This document shows, one piece after another, positions 43,027 through 52,652 of a DNA stretch of 64,000 bases (positions within the stretch are counted from its first letter, which is position 1; each line of letters opens with the position of its first letter). Both the position numbers and the translations under genes were made by a program. Source of the stretch: Zobellia laminariae (GTDB taxonomy: Bacteria > Bacteroidota > Bacteroidia > Flavobacteriales > Flavobacteriaceae); the NCBI RefSeq assembly GCF_009725995.1, contig NZ_RCNS01000003.1, forward strand, positions 1,351,859 through 1,415,858, read 5' to 3'. The notes beneath the pieces are model-generated. The model searched no databases. It saw nothing but the letters and a program-made list of their open reading frames with translations, and was not told where the DNA came from.

Positions 43027-44169
43027 ATGGAATTCTCATTATCAGAAGAACATTTAATGATTAGACAAGCTGCGCGCGATTTTGCTCAAAACGAATTGTT
43101 GCCCAGTGTTATTGAAAGAGACGAAGCTCAAAAGTTCCCTGCCGAACAAATCAAAAAACTAGGTGAGCTTGGTTTTTTAGGAATTATGACAGACCCTAAA
43201 TATAATGGTAGCGGAATGGACACCCTATCTTATGTTATTGCCATGGAAGAACTTTCTAAAATTGATGCATCTGCATCAGTGGTAGTTTCCGTAAACAACT
43301 CATTAGTTTGCTGGGGACTGGAAACCTTTGGAAACGAAGAGCAGAAACAAAAATACTTATCACCTTTAGCCTCTGGAGAGGTCATAGGCGCGTTCTGTCT
43401 TTCTGAACCTGAAGCAGGCAGCGATGCTACTTCGCAAAAAACGACTGCTATAGACAAGGGAGACCATTATATTTTAAATGGCACCAAAAACTGGATTACA
43501 AACGGTGGCACGGCTAGTACCTATATAGTAATAGCCCAAACAGATAGAGAAAAAGGACACAAAGGCATTAATGCCCTTATTGTTGAAAAAGGGATGCCAG
43601 GTTTTGAAATAGGACCTAAAGAGAACAAATTGGGCATCCGCGGAAGCGACACTCACTCCCTTAACTTTAATGATGTTAAGGTTCCTAAAGAGAACAGGAT
43701 TGGCGAAGATGGCTTTGGCTTTAAATTTGCCATGAAAACTTTAGCTGGCGGAAGAATAGGTATTGCAGCCCAAGCTCTAGGTATTGCGGCAGGTGCTTAT
43801 GAAATGGCACTCAAATATTCCAAACAAAGAAAAGCTTTTGGCACAGAAATATCCAATCACCAAGCCATAGCTTTTAAACTTGCGGATATGCACGTACAAA
43901 TTGAAGCCGCACGTAACTTAGTTTATAAGTCCGCTTGGGAAAAGGATCAAGGCATGAATTACGATTTATCTGGTGCAATTGCTAAACTTTATGCTTCGCA
44001 AGTTGCAATGGACACTACTATTGAAGCCGTACAAATTCACGGAGGCAACGGTTTTGTTAAGGATTACCACGTAGAACGGCTAATGAGAGATGCCAAAATA
44101 ACACAGATCTACGAAGGAACTTCTGAAATTCAAAAAATAGTGATTTCAAGAAGTATTTTAAAAGATTAA
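43027..44169 (+). CDS. Acyl-CoA dehydrogenase
   Basis: FAD enzyme of 380 residues that oxidises acyl-CoA to enoyl-CoA and passes electrons to the electron transfer flavoprotein (etfB-etfA in this window). Signature stretches are AFCLSEPEAGSDATSQKTTA (about 119-138), YILNGTKNWITNGGTASTYI, then QAIAFKLADMHVQIEAARNL, the catalytic-base region EAVQIHGGNGFVKDYHVERL and DAKITQIYEGTSEIQKIVIS. The family length and the Glu-Gly-Thr near the end are those of short-chain (butyryl-CoA-type) dehydrogenases, though I cannot fix chain length. The ATG at 43027 is chosen because a -7 element lies upstream and the longer N-terminus is not family-like. Confidence 0.93.
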   Translation: MEFSLSEEHLMIRQAARDFAQNELLPSVIERDEAQKFPAEQIKKLGELGFLGIMTDPKYNGSGMDTLSYVIAMEELSKIDASASVVVSVNNSLVCWGLETFGNEEQKQKYLSPLASGEVIGAFCLSEPEAGSDATSQKTTAIDKGDHYILNGTKNWITNGGTASTYIVIAQTDREKGHKGINALIVEKGMPGFEIGPKENKLGIRGSDTHSLNFNDVKVPKENRIGEDGFGFKFAMKTLAGGRIGIAAQALGIAAGAYEMALKYSKQRKAFGTEISNHQAIAFKLADMHVQIEAARNLVYKSAWEKDQGMNYDLSGAIAKLYASQVAMDTTIEAVQIHGGNGFVKDYHVERLMRDAKITQIYEGTSEIQKIVISRSILKD

Positions 44170-44178
44170 GATTCTACT

Positions 44179-44299
44179 GGGGACTTACCCCCGTTAAATT
44201 TATCACGTTTTTAGCCAAAATTAAGACTAAACACCACAACACCATTCAAAACAGAGGGGGTTAGCTTCAAAATTGAAGAAATATAACAAATACCCCCTC
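44179..44299. other. G/C-tract hairpins upstream of gltB
   Basis: GGGG (44179-44182) can pair with CCCC (44188-44191), and GAGGGGGT (44254-44261) with ACCCCCTC (44292-44299) enclosing a small CTTCA/TGAAG stem. These are unusual G/C runs in very AT-rich surroundings. They may end transcription from the acyl-CoA dehydrogenase gene or act on gltB. No known riboswitch was recognised; the other 180 bases to gltB hold only the -7 match. Confidence 0.4.
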
Positions 44300-44459
44300 A
44301 AAAAACCTTTCACAGGTCTGTTGAATGTCCTAATTTTACCATTCTGATAAATTTAGCTCACATAAAAACCATATCTGAATATTTTTCAATGTTTTATTCA
44401 AAACGTTGAATTTTTAATTGATTTGAAAAGAATAACTGCTAATTATTCATCAGAAATGC

Positions 44460-44467
44460 TATTTTTG
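44460..44467 (+). promoter_or_regulatory. Candidate -7 element of gltB-gltD
   Basis: TATTTTTG matches TAnnTTTG and ends 17 bases before the gltB ATG. No TTG is seen at standard -33 spacing. Confidence 0.45.
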
Positions 44468-44484
44468 AATAAATACCACAATTT

Positions 44485-47400
44485 ATGACGTTGAAGAAGC
44501 AAGGGTTGTACCTACCGGAATTTGAACATGACAACTGTGGCGCAGGTTTTATCTGTAGCCTTAAAGGAAAGAAGTCTAATGATATCATACATAAAGCACT
44601 AGAGATACTAGATAAATTAGAGCACCGTGGAGCGGTAAGTTCTGATGGAAAGACTGGTGATGGTGCGGGTATCCTTATAGATGTACCACATGATTTCTTT
44701 AAAGCGGTCTGTGATTTTGAACTTCCAGAACCAGGTGAGTACGCAGTAGGTAATATATTCTTACCTCAAAAAGATAATCAGCGTGATTTCTGTATTTCTA
44801 CTTTTGAAGAAAACATAGAAAAGCAAGGCTTAAAACTATTAGGATGGAGAGATGTTCCGGTAAACAGATCTATTCCTGGCCGTGTTGCTATGGAAACCGA
44901 GCCTTTTGTTAAGCAGATTTTCATTGCGAAGGAAAACCCTGAACAGGACTATTTTAACTTCAACCTTAAATTGTTCATCGCAAGAAAAGTTACAGAGCAT
45001 TCTGTAATAAATTCAAAACTTTCGGAAAGCCAGTTCTTTTATGTTCCTAGTCTTTCTACAAAAATTATCATATTCAAAGGGCTTTTGATGCCTAAAGACA
45101 TCAGCCTATACTATAAGGACTTAATGGACCCTCGTGTGGTAACACGTTTATCATTGGTTCACCAACGTTTTTCTACTAACACCTTCCCTACTTGGGATTT
45201 GGCACAACCATTCCGTTACATGTGTCACAATGGTGAGATAAACACACTTCGTGGTAACGTATCTAGAATGCGCTCACGAGAAGAATTATTAAAGAGTGAT
45301 TGGTTCGGAGATGAAATAAAAAACATCTTACCTATTATACTTCCCGGAAAATCAGATTCTGCCACTATGGACATGGTTGTAGAGCTTTTATTAATGACAG
45401 GAAGGTCTTTACCAGAAGTAATGATGGTATTGATACCGGAAGCATGGGAGAAAAACCCAGATATGTCTGAAGCCAAAAGAGCTTTTTACGAGTATCACTC
45501 ATGTATGATGGAACCTTGGGATGGTCCTGCATCTGTACCTTTTACCGATGGAAACTATATTGGAGCTGTACTTGACCGTAATGGTCTACGCCCATCTAGA
45601 TATACAGTTACCAAAAATGACTACGTAATTATGTCATCGGAAACTGGTGTATTAGACATCGCTCCTGAAAATGTAGAGTTTCACGGTAGACTTGAGCCAG
45701 GAAAAATGTTCTTGGTAAATATGGAAGAAGGCCGCATCATTAATGATGAGGAAATTAAAGAAGACATTGCTAGCCGTCACCCATATAAAGAATGGTTAGA
45801 CAAAAACCTTGTTCACTTAAAGAACATACCTTATAATGATTGTCCGTTATTTTTAGGCGAAGCTTCGCTTGAAAAACGTAAATCTGTTTTTGGTTATACC
45901 TTAGAGGATATTAATACTATTATCCTTCCAATGGGTAAAACCGCCAAAGAGCCAATTGGTTCAATGGGATCAGATACGCCAATTGCTGTGCTTTCTGAGC
46001 GTCCACAGTTGATTTATAATTATTTCCAACAATTATTCGCACAGGTTACCAACCCACCGTTGGATGGTATTCGTGAAGAATTGATTACAGATATCAGCCT
46101 TACTTTAGGTAGTGATCATAATATATTTGAATTCTCAGAATTACATTGTCGTAAACTGAAAATTCAAAATCCGGTTATATCCAAAGAAGATTTGGATAAA
46201 ATCAAAAATTACGATGCTAGTCCTGATTACAAAGTGGTTTCTATTCCTATGTTATATGAATTAGAAAGAGGCCATAACGGAATAGAAGATGCACTAGAGT
46301 CTGTTCTAGACCAAGCTTCAAAAGCTATTGATGAGGATGCTAATATTATTATCTTATCGGATAGAAACGTAAGCGAAACAATGGCACCAATACCTGCGCT
46401 ACTAGCATGTTCTTACGTAAATAGTGGTCTTCAGCGCTTAGGGAAACGTAATAAACTAAGTATCATAATAGAATCTGCTGAACCTAGAGAAGTACATCAC
46501 TTCTGTTTATTGTTCGGTTTTGGTGCCAGTGCTATTAACCCGTACTTGGTAAACGAAATTATTGGTGAACAAATAGAAGAAAACAATATTACCGATTTCA
46601 CGGCTGAAGAAGCAATCAAAAATTACAACAAAGCTGTTGGAACAGGTATTCTTAAGGTAATGAACAAAATTGGTATTTCTACTTTGAATTCATACCGAGG
46701 TTCACAACTTTTTGAATGTATTGGTATCAACACCAAAGTAGTAGAAAAATATCTACCAAACACACCTACACGTATTCAAGGTATAGGTTTGTACCAAATT
46801 GAAAAAGAAGTAGCCAAGCGGCATAAGAAAGCGTTCAACACAAAAGAAATTGCTGCTAATCTTGATCTTGAAATTGGTGGAGAATACCGATGGAGACGTG
46901 ATGGAGAAAAGCACATGTTCAACCCGTTAACTGTAGCTAAACTACAGAAAGCGGTTCGTGGCAACGAAAATGACACCTATAAAGAGTACGCTCAAATGGT
47001 GAACGAACAGTCTAAAAATTTGATGACTATTCGTGGTTTGTTTGAATTCTCTAACTATGACCCTATTCCTCTGGAGGATGTTGAACCATGGACGGAAATT
47101 GTAAAACGTTTCAAGACCGGAGCCATGTCTTACGGATCTATTAGCAAAGAAGCTCATGAAAACTTGGCTATTGCTATGAACCGTATTGGCGGAAAAAGTA
47201 ATTCCGGTGAAGGCGGAGAAGATGCCGAGCGTTTTTACAAAAATGCCACAGGTGATTGGAGAAACAGTGCTATAAAACAAGTTGCCTCAGGTCGTTTCGG
47301 TGTAACTTCCGATTATTTGACCAATGCAAAAGAGATACAAATTAAAATGGCACAGGGTGCTAAACCAGGCGAAGGTGGTCAACTACCTGGTCCTAAAGTG

Positions 47401-48993
47401 AACCCATCCATTGCTAAAACCAGAAATTCCACTCCTTATGTAGGATTGATTTCACCTCCACCGCATCACGATATTTACTCGATTGAAGATCTTTCGCAGT
47501 TGATATACGATTTAAAATCGGCTAACAGAGAAGCACGTATTAACGTGAAACTGGTTTCCGAGGTTGGTGTAGGTACTGTTGCTGCAGGGGTTTCTAAAGC
47601 AAAAGCAGATGTGGTTCTTATTTCCGGATTTGATGGAGGTACTGGAGCATCGCCTTTAACATCATTAAAACATGCTGGTCTACCTTGGGAACTTGGTATT
47701 GCAGAAGCACAGCAGACTTTGGTCATGAACGACCTTAGGAATAGAATTGTTCTTGAATGTGATGGTCAGCTTAAAACTGGTCGTGATGTTGCTGTAGCCT
47801 GTTTGCTAGGTGCAGAAGAGTTTGGTTTTGCAACTGCTCCGCTTGTTGCATCGGGTTGTATTATGATGCGTGTTTGTCATTTGAATACTTGCCCAGTAGG
47901 TATCGCAACACAAAACCCAGAACTACGTAAGAAATTTGCCGGTAAGCCGGAACACGTTGTGAACTACATGTACTTTGTAGCACAAGAATTACGTGAAATC
48001 ATGGCGCAGTTAGGTTTCAGGACTATCAACGAAATGGTTGGTCAGGTTCAGAAATTAGACCGTAAGAAAGCAATTGATCATTACAAATCTGCAGGAATCG
48101 ATTTAACACCGATTTTATATCAAGTTGATGTACCGGCAGGAACTAAGTTCTACAACACACAACAACAAACACACGATATTGATAAGTCAATAGAATTTGA
48201 AATCATCGCAAAAGCAAATCCTTCTTTATTTAGAAAAGAAAAGCTAACGTTAGAATTTCCTATTAAAAATACGGATAGAGCTGTTGGTGCTATTATTAGT
48301 AATGAAATTTCAAAAGTATATGGTGCACAAGGTTTACCTATAAATACATTGAAATTAAATTTCACAGGTTCTGCAGGACAAAGTTTTGGAGCTTTTGCAA
48401 CTAGAGGTTTAACAATGACCGTTAATGGAAACACCAACGATTACCTTGGTAAAGGATTATCTGGTGCTAAATTAGTTATTAAGGTTCCTGAAAAATGTAC
48501 CATTGTACCGGAAGACAACGTAATTACCGGTAACGTAACGCTTTACGGAGCAACGGCAGGACGTGCTTACATAAATGGTAGAGCTGGTGAACGTTTCTGC
48601 GTTCGTAACTCAGGTGCCAAAGCGGTAGTAGAAGGCATTGGTGATCATGGTTGTGAATATATGACCGGAGGTGTTGCCGTTATTCTTGGTGAGGTAGGAA
48701 GAAACTTTGGAGCGGGTATGAGTGGTGGAATAGCCTTTGTATATGACCAGAATGGTACCTTCAAGAAGAAATGTAATAATACTGACCTGAATTTATTAGA
48801 GGTTACTGAAGATAATGATATTAAAGAATTGAAAGATTTAATAGAAAGTCACTACAACTCTACTTTAAGTCCGCTAGCACAGCGCATTTTAGAGAAATGG
48901 GAAGACTGTCTACCTAAATTTGTCAAGGTATTACCTGAAGAATACAAACAGGCATTACTACGTATGGAAAGAGAAAAATTAGAAACTATTTAA
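44485..48993 (+). CDS. gltB: Glutamate synthase large subunit
   Basis: Large subunit of NADPH-dependent glutamate synthase, 1502 residues, which transfers the glutamine amide to 2-oxoglutarate. A short propeptide ends before Cys18 in FEHDNCGAGFICSL; this Cys becomes the N-terminal nucleophile of the class II amidotransferase domain (about 18-430). A central domain follows, then the FMN-binding synthase domain (about 800-1190) with IGGKSNSGEGGEDAERFY, and a 3Fe-4S cluster motif in CIMMRVCHLNTCPVGIATQ near residues 1124-1135. The C-terminal GXGXG beta-helix repeats are at about 1260-1440. The small subunit gene starts 10 bases after the stop. Confidence 0.97.
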   Translation: MTLKKQGLYLPEFEHDNCGAGFICSLKGKKSNDIIHKALEILDKLEHRGAVSSDGKTGDGAGILIDVPHDFFKAVCDFELPEPGEYAVGNIFLPQKDNQRDFCISTFEENIEKQGLKLLGWRDVPVNRSIPGRVAMETEPFVKQIFIAKENPEQDYFNFNLKLFIARKVTEHSVINSKLSESQFFYVPSLSTKIIIFKGLLMPKDISLYYKDLMDPRVVTRLSLVHQRFSTNTFPTWDLAQPFRYMCHNGEINTLRGNVSRMRSREELLKSDWFGDEIKNILPIILPGKSDSATMDMVVELLLMTGRSLPEVMMVLIPEAWEKNPDMSEAKRAFYEYHSCMMEPWDGPASVPFTDGNYIGAVLDRNGLRPSRYTVTKNDYVIMSSETGVLDIAPENVEFHGRLEPGKMFLVNMEEGRIINDEEIKEDIASRHPYKEWLDKNLVHLKNIPYNDCPLFLGEASLEKRKSVFGYTLEDINTIILPMGKTAKEPIGSMGSDTPIAVLSERPQLIYNYFQQLFAQVTNPPLDGIREELITDISLTLGSDHNIFEFSELHCRKLKIQNPVISKEDLDKIKNYDASPDYKVVSIPMLYELERGHNGIEDALESVLDQASKAIDEDANIIILSDRNVSETMAPIPALLACSYVNSGLQRLGKRNKLSIIIESAEPREVHHFCLLFGFGASAINPYLVNEIIGEQIEENNITDFTAEEAIKNYNKAVGTGILKVMNKIGISTLNSYRGSQLFECIGINTKVVEKYLPNTPTRIQGIGLYQIEKEVAKRHKKAFNTKEIAANLDLEIGGEYRWRRDGEKHMFNPLTVAKLQKAVRGNENDTYKEYAQMVNEQSKNLMTIRGLFEFSNYDPIPLEDVEPWTEIVKRFKTGAMSYGSISKEAHENLAIAMNRIGGKSNSGEGGEDAERFYKNATGDWRNSAIKQVASGRFGVTSDYLTNAKEIQIKMAQGAKPGEGGQLPGPKVNPSIAKTRNSTPYVGLISPPPHHDIYSIEDLSQLIYDLKSANREARINVKLVSEVGVGTVAAGVSKAKADVVLISGFDGGTGASPLTSLKHAGLPWELGIAEAQQTLVMNDLRNRIVLECDGQLKTGRDVAVACLLGAEEFGFATAPLVASGCIMMRVCHLNTCPVGIATQNPELRKKFAGKPEHVVNYMYFVAQELREIMAQLGFRTINEMVGQVQKLDRKKAIDHYKSAGIDLTPILYQVDVPAGTKFYNTQQQTHDIDKSIEFEIIAKANPSLFRKEKLTLEFPIKNTDRAVGAIISNEISKVYGAQGLPINTLKLNFTGSAGQSFGAFATRGLTMTVNGNTNDYLGKGLSGAKLVIKVPEKCTIVPEDNVITGNVTLYGATAGRAYINGRAGERFCVRNSGAKAVVEGIGDHGCEYMTGGVAVILGEVGRNFGAGMSGGIAFVYDQNGTFKKKCNNTDLNLLEVTEDNDIKELKDLIESHYNSTLSPLAQRILEKWEDCLPKFVKVLPEEYKQALLRMEREKLETI

Positions 48994-49002
48994 AGTCGAG
49001 AA

Positions 49003-50469
49003 ATGGGAAAGATTACAGGATTTTTGGAATTCGATAGAAAAGTAGAATCATACGCGCCTGTTGAAGAACGCGTAAAAAGTTATCATGAGTTCACCGTTCC
49101 AATGAACGAGCCAGAACTTAAGGATCAAGGTGCAAGATGTATGGACTGTGGTATTCCTTTTTGCCATAGTGGTTGTCCATTAGGCAACTTGATTCCAGAC
49201 TTTAACGATGCGGTATATCGCGGAAAATGGGAAAAGGCTGCGAAAATTTTACACTCAACGAACAACTTCCCGGAATTTACCGGTAGACTTTGTCCGGCAC
49301 CTTGTGAAGAGGCTTGTGTATTGGGAATTAATGAAGACCCGGTAACTATTGAGAACATTGAGAAGAATATTGTAGAAACAGCCTTTAGCAAAGGATGGAT
49401 AGTTGCTGAACCACCAGAAAACAGAACTGATAAAAAAGTAGCTGTAGTAGGTTCTGGCCCTGCCGGTCTTGCCGCTGCTCAACAATTGAACCGTGCGGGA
49501 CATACGGTTACTGTTTTTGAAAGAGACGAAAAACCAGGCGGATTATTACGCTATGGTATTCCTGATTTCAAAATGGAAAAAAATGTTATAGACCGTAGAC
49601 TTAAGGTTTTAGAAGAAGAAGGTATAGAGTTTAAATGTGGTATAAACGTTGGTAAAGATATTACCGGCCAAGAACTTCAGAATGATTTTGATGCTGTAGT
49701 ATTATCTGGTGGAGCTACCATTCGCAGAAATCTACCTATAGAAGGCGCAGACCTAAAAGGTGTTGTACAGGCAATGGATTTCTTACCACAAAACAACCGA
49801 AGAGTAGATGGTGTTAAAAGTTTCGAAAATGAAATTTTAGCTACAGGTAAAGATGTTATTGTAATTGGTGGTGGTGATACTGGATCTGACTGTATTGGAA
49901 CCTCTATTAGACATGGAGCTACTTCCGTTTCAAACTTTGAGATTATGCCAATGTCCACTACTGAGAGACCAGAAGGACAGCCTTGGCCTTTTTGGCCTAT
50001 GCGTTTAAAAACGAGTACTTCTCACAAGGAAGGTGCTGAACGTTTTTTCAGCATATCTACCAAAAAATTCTTAGGGGATAAAGACGGTAACTTAACAGGC
50101 TTAATTACATCTCAAGTAGAATGGATTAAAACCCCGGGACAACGTCCACAATTAAAAGAAGTTCCAGGAACAGAGAAAGAATGGAAATGTGAACTAGCGC
50201 TTCTAGCCTTAGGTTTCACCGGTTCTGAAATGACCATTGCAGATCAGTTAGGTATTGAAGCAGATGGTAGAACGAATATTAAAGCTACCGAAGAGAATTA
50301 CATGACTAACGTACCAGGCATATTCGCTGCCGGTGACCAAAGACGTGGCCAATCGTTGATTGTTTGGGCCATTTCAGAAGGTCGTCAAGCTGCTTATCAT
50401 GTAGATAAGTATCTTATGGGAGAATCTGCTTTACCATTAAAAGGCGAAGGAGATTTACCAAGGGTATAA
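49003..50469 (+). CDS. gltD: Glutamate synthase small subunit
   Basis: NADPH-oxidising, FAD-containing small subunit that feeds electrons to GltB. The 488 residues begin with two 4Fe-4S cluster motifs: GARCMDCGIPFCHSGCPLG (about 44-62) and GRLCPAPCEEACVLGIN (about 94-110). The FAD-binding VAVVGSGPAGLAAAQQLNRA (about 147-166) and NADPH-binding DVIVIGGGDTGSDCIGTS (about 284-301) follow, with the terminal GIFAAGDQRRGQSLIVWAIS flavin motif. It lies 10 bases after gltB, and a strong terminator closes the operon. Related FAD subunits of dihydropyrimidine dehydrogenase share the fold, but the gltB neighbour decides the assignment. Confidence 0.97.
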   Translation: MGKITGFLEFDRKVESYAPVEERVKSYHEFTVPMNEPELKDQGARCMDCGIPFCHSGCPLGNLIPDFNDAVYRGKWEKAAKILHSTNNFPEFTGRLCPAPCEEACVLGINEDPVTIENIEKNIVETAFSKGWIVAEPPENRTDKKVAVVGSGPAGLAAAQQLNRAGHTVTVFERDEKPGGLLRYGIPDFKMEKNVIDRRLKVLEEEGIEFKCGINVGKDITGQELQNDFDAVVLSGGATIRRNLPIEGADLKGVVQAMDFLPQNNRRVDGVKSFENEILATGKDVIVIGGGDTGSDCIGTSIRHGATSVSNFEIMPMSTTERPEGQPWPFWPMRLKTSTSHKEGAERFFSISTKKFLGDKDGNLTGLITSQVEWIKTPGQRPQLKEVPGTEKEWKCELALLALGFTGSEMTIADQLGIEADGRTNIKATEENYMTNVPGIFAAGDQRRGQSLIVWAISEGRQAAYHVDKYLMGESALPLKGEGDLPRV

Positions 50470-50498
50470 CCTAGGGTTAGTTTTATAAACTTTAATTT

Positions 50499-50531
50499 AT
50501 CCAACCCAATATAATTGGGTTGGATTTTTTT
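50499..50531 (+). terminator. Terminator after gltB-gltD
   Basis: ATCCAACCCAAT pairs perfectly with ATTGGGTTGGAT over a 3-base loop and is followed by seven T. It lies 30 bases past the gltD stop codon. Confidence 0.95.
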
Positions 50532-50575
50532 ATCTGCGACATTTCAGTGGTAAAAAGCCGTAAAGGTTTCCTATT

Positions 50576-51430
50576 ATGAACATTAGAAAAGTTCTTTTTT
50601 ACATGATAATTAGTGCTTTGGCATTCACTCTAATGAATGTTTCTGTAAAGCAGCTTCAGCATTATAGCGTTTATCAAATTGTATTTTTTAGAGGTTTTGG
50701 CTCCTTCATTCTTACGATGGCTATCCTAAAACAATTGAAGGTTCCCGTTTTGGGAAATAATAAAAAACTATTGGTACTTCGTGCAATTGTAGGCACCAGC
50801 TCAATGACTTTATTCTTTATGTCATTGAAATATCTATCTGCGGGCACAGCAGTTTCATTGCGCTATTTAGCTCCTATTTTTTCCGCAATTTTTGCCATTT
50901 TTCTATTGAAGGAAAAAATAAAGCCTGTGCAATGGCTATTCTTTATCATTTCATTTATAGGGGTCCTAACCTTAAAAGGGCTCGACTCCAACCTTGATAC
51001 TACAGGACTACTATTGGTGTTTGGCGCTGCAGTTCTAAGTGGATTAGTATATATCATTATAAGCAAAATAGGAAAAGGTGACCACCCCATAGTAATTGTC
51101 AATTACTTTATGTTTACAGCAACTATTTTTGGAGGTGTTTTGGCTATACCCTATTGGGAAAACCCAGTAGGTATAGATTGGGTGTTCTTTTTAACCTTAG
51201 GAATCTTTGGATTCATTGGTCAGTTATATATGACAAAAGCCTTTCAGATAGCTTCTAACAACCTTGTAGCTCCTTTTAAATATCTTGAAGTGCTATTTAC
51301 TGGTCTCATTGGATTTATGTGGCTGGGCGAAGTATATACCATTTGGAGCTTAGTAGGTATTCTTTTAATTATCGCAGGCCTTGTAATGAATGTTGCTTAC
51401 AAAGCCCGTGACAAAAGGTATACGCTTTAA
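50576..51430 (+). CDS. EamA/DMT-family transporter
   Basis: A 284-residue inner-membrane protein with ten hydrophobic helices in two EamA repeats (about 4-135 and 145-280). Typical signs are a short basic start, VYQIVFFRGFGSFILTMAI, LRYLAPIFSAIFAIFLLKEK closing the first repeat, and FKYLEVLFTGLIGFMWLGE near the end of the second. Members export or import small metabolites such as amino acids, nucleotides or sugars; the substrate cannot be read from sequence. It follows the gltD terminator as a separate unit and is convergent with the ThuA gene. Confidence 0.88.
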   Translation: MNIRKVLFYMIISALAFTLMNVSVKQLQHYSVYQIVFFRGFGSFILTMAILKQLKVPVLGNNKKLLVLRAIVGTSSMTLFFMSLKYLSAGTAVSLRYLAPIFSAIFAIFLLKEKIKPVQWLFFIISFIGVLTLKGLDSNLDTTGLLLVFGAAVLSGLVYIIISKIGKGDHPIVIVNYFMFTATIFGGVLAIPYWENPVGIDWVFFLTLGIFGFIGQLYMTKAFQIASNNLVAPFKYLEVLFTGLIGFMWLGEVYTIWSLVGILLIIAGLVMNVAYKARDKRYTL

Positions 51431-51509
51431 ATACGCATACCCGGTAATCATTCAAAATAGAAGTACGCTCTAACTATCTTTTATAATTGAATTATAGAAA
51501 ATTTACTAT

Positions 51510-52631
51510 TTACTCAAAACTCTCAATACTTGCCTGTTTTGCCGGCCAATACTCAGCTTTTCTAAATTCAAATTTGGTAGGATTATAATCACCTACTATA
51601 GTAACGTCTGCCTTTTCTGGAATTTGTAAGTCAAGTCCCCAGAATATACCATTGACCAGTAATCTTCTTGTACCTTCTATTAATAGATCATTAGCAGCAC
51701 CTACAGTAGATGTAAATGCTTTTCCTTTTTCACCACCTGGTAGTTGGTAGCTCTTTATCCAAGTAACCGGCATTAATTCATCACCAAGACTTTTACCATC
51801 CTTATTGGTTGTTGCTATTTCATCATCCGTAGGCCTCATTCCGTAGAAAACATCGCTTTCATCGAATTCTCCCTTTCTATTCATCACCTGCCCTAAAATT
51901 ATAGGTTGTGAATCTCCAGGAAGTGGTAGTGTAACTCCATAAACATCACTAGCTCCCCACACATCCCCATCAGAAATTCCGTTAGTTATACCTGTTGTAT
52001 TTGCCCCTATAGCCACCATACCTTTAGTACTTTGATGCTTATGATGACCATGATGATTGATCCAAGTTTCCCCAAGTACTAAACGGCCAAAGCCACCATC
52101 CCACTCAGTTTTATCTCCTTTGTAATTAAAACTGTAATGTGCATATTGTGAATCTGAATCTTCTGGAAAGTTAAACCCATGAGTTGCAGTTCTTAATCCC
52201 ATCACCGGTTTACCCGATTTTAGATAATCATCAATATATTTCATTTGATCATCTGGAAGTGCACGGAACCGAGTAAAAACTACCATCATATCTGCCGAAG
52301 TCAATGCTTCTAAACCTGGTATATTTTTATTGTAATTAGCATTCACAATTCCTGGCTTATCTTCTTCTTGAGCAAAAAGAACCGTACATTTAAAACCATG
52401 ATGTTTAGATAGAATCTTTGCTAGTTGCGGTAACGCTTCTTCTGAACGGTACTCCTCATCACCTGAAATCAAAACAATGTGTTTTGCATTTTCATCTGCA
52501 CCTTCATAGGTTAGCCATTTCTTGGGAGAATCTACCTCTTGAGCCATTTCAGGTTCTTTAGTAATTGTGTTTTTCTGCTCTTTACACGAAAATAAAATTA
52601 GGCAAATTACAATTGGTAATACATTTTTCAT
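51510..52631 (-). CDS. ThuA domain lipoprotein
   Basis: A 373-residue exported lipoprotein with a lipobox at LILFSCKEQK (Cys16). The body is a ThuA-type (class I glutamine-amidotransferase-like fold) domain: KHIVLISGDEEYRSEEALPQ (about 50-69), LTSADMMVVFTRFRALPDD, KPVMGLRTATHGF and the His-rich TWINHHGHHKHQSTKGM. ThuA is named after trehalose utilisation in rhizobia, and ThuA-domain proteins are frequent in Bacteroidota and Planctomycetes sugar loci; their catalytic activity is not well defined. It begins 21 bases after the epimerase-like gene on the minus strand and is probably cotranscribed with it. Confidence 0.88.
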   Translation of the reverse strand: MKNVLPIVICLILFSCKEQKNTITKEPEMAQEVDSPKKWLTYEGADENAKHIVLISGDEEYRSEEALPQLAKILSKHHGFKCTVLFAQEEDKPGIVNANYNKNIPGLEALTSADMMVVFTRFRALPDDQMKYIDDYLKSGKPVMGLRTATHGFNFPEDSDSQYAHYSFNYKGDKTEWDGGFGRLVLGETWINHHGHHKHQSTKGMVAIGANTTGITNGISDGDVWGASDVYGVTLPLPGDSQPIILGQVMNRKGEFDESDVFYGMRPTDDEIATTNKDGKSLGDELMPVTWIKSYQLPGGEKGKAFTSTVGAANDLLIEGTRRLLVNGIFWGLDLQIPEKADVTIVGDYNPTKFEFRKAEYWPAKQASIESFE

Positions 52632-52652
52632 TCTGTTCTAGTTTAGAGATGC

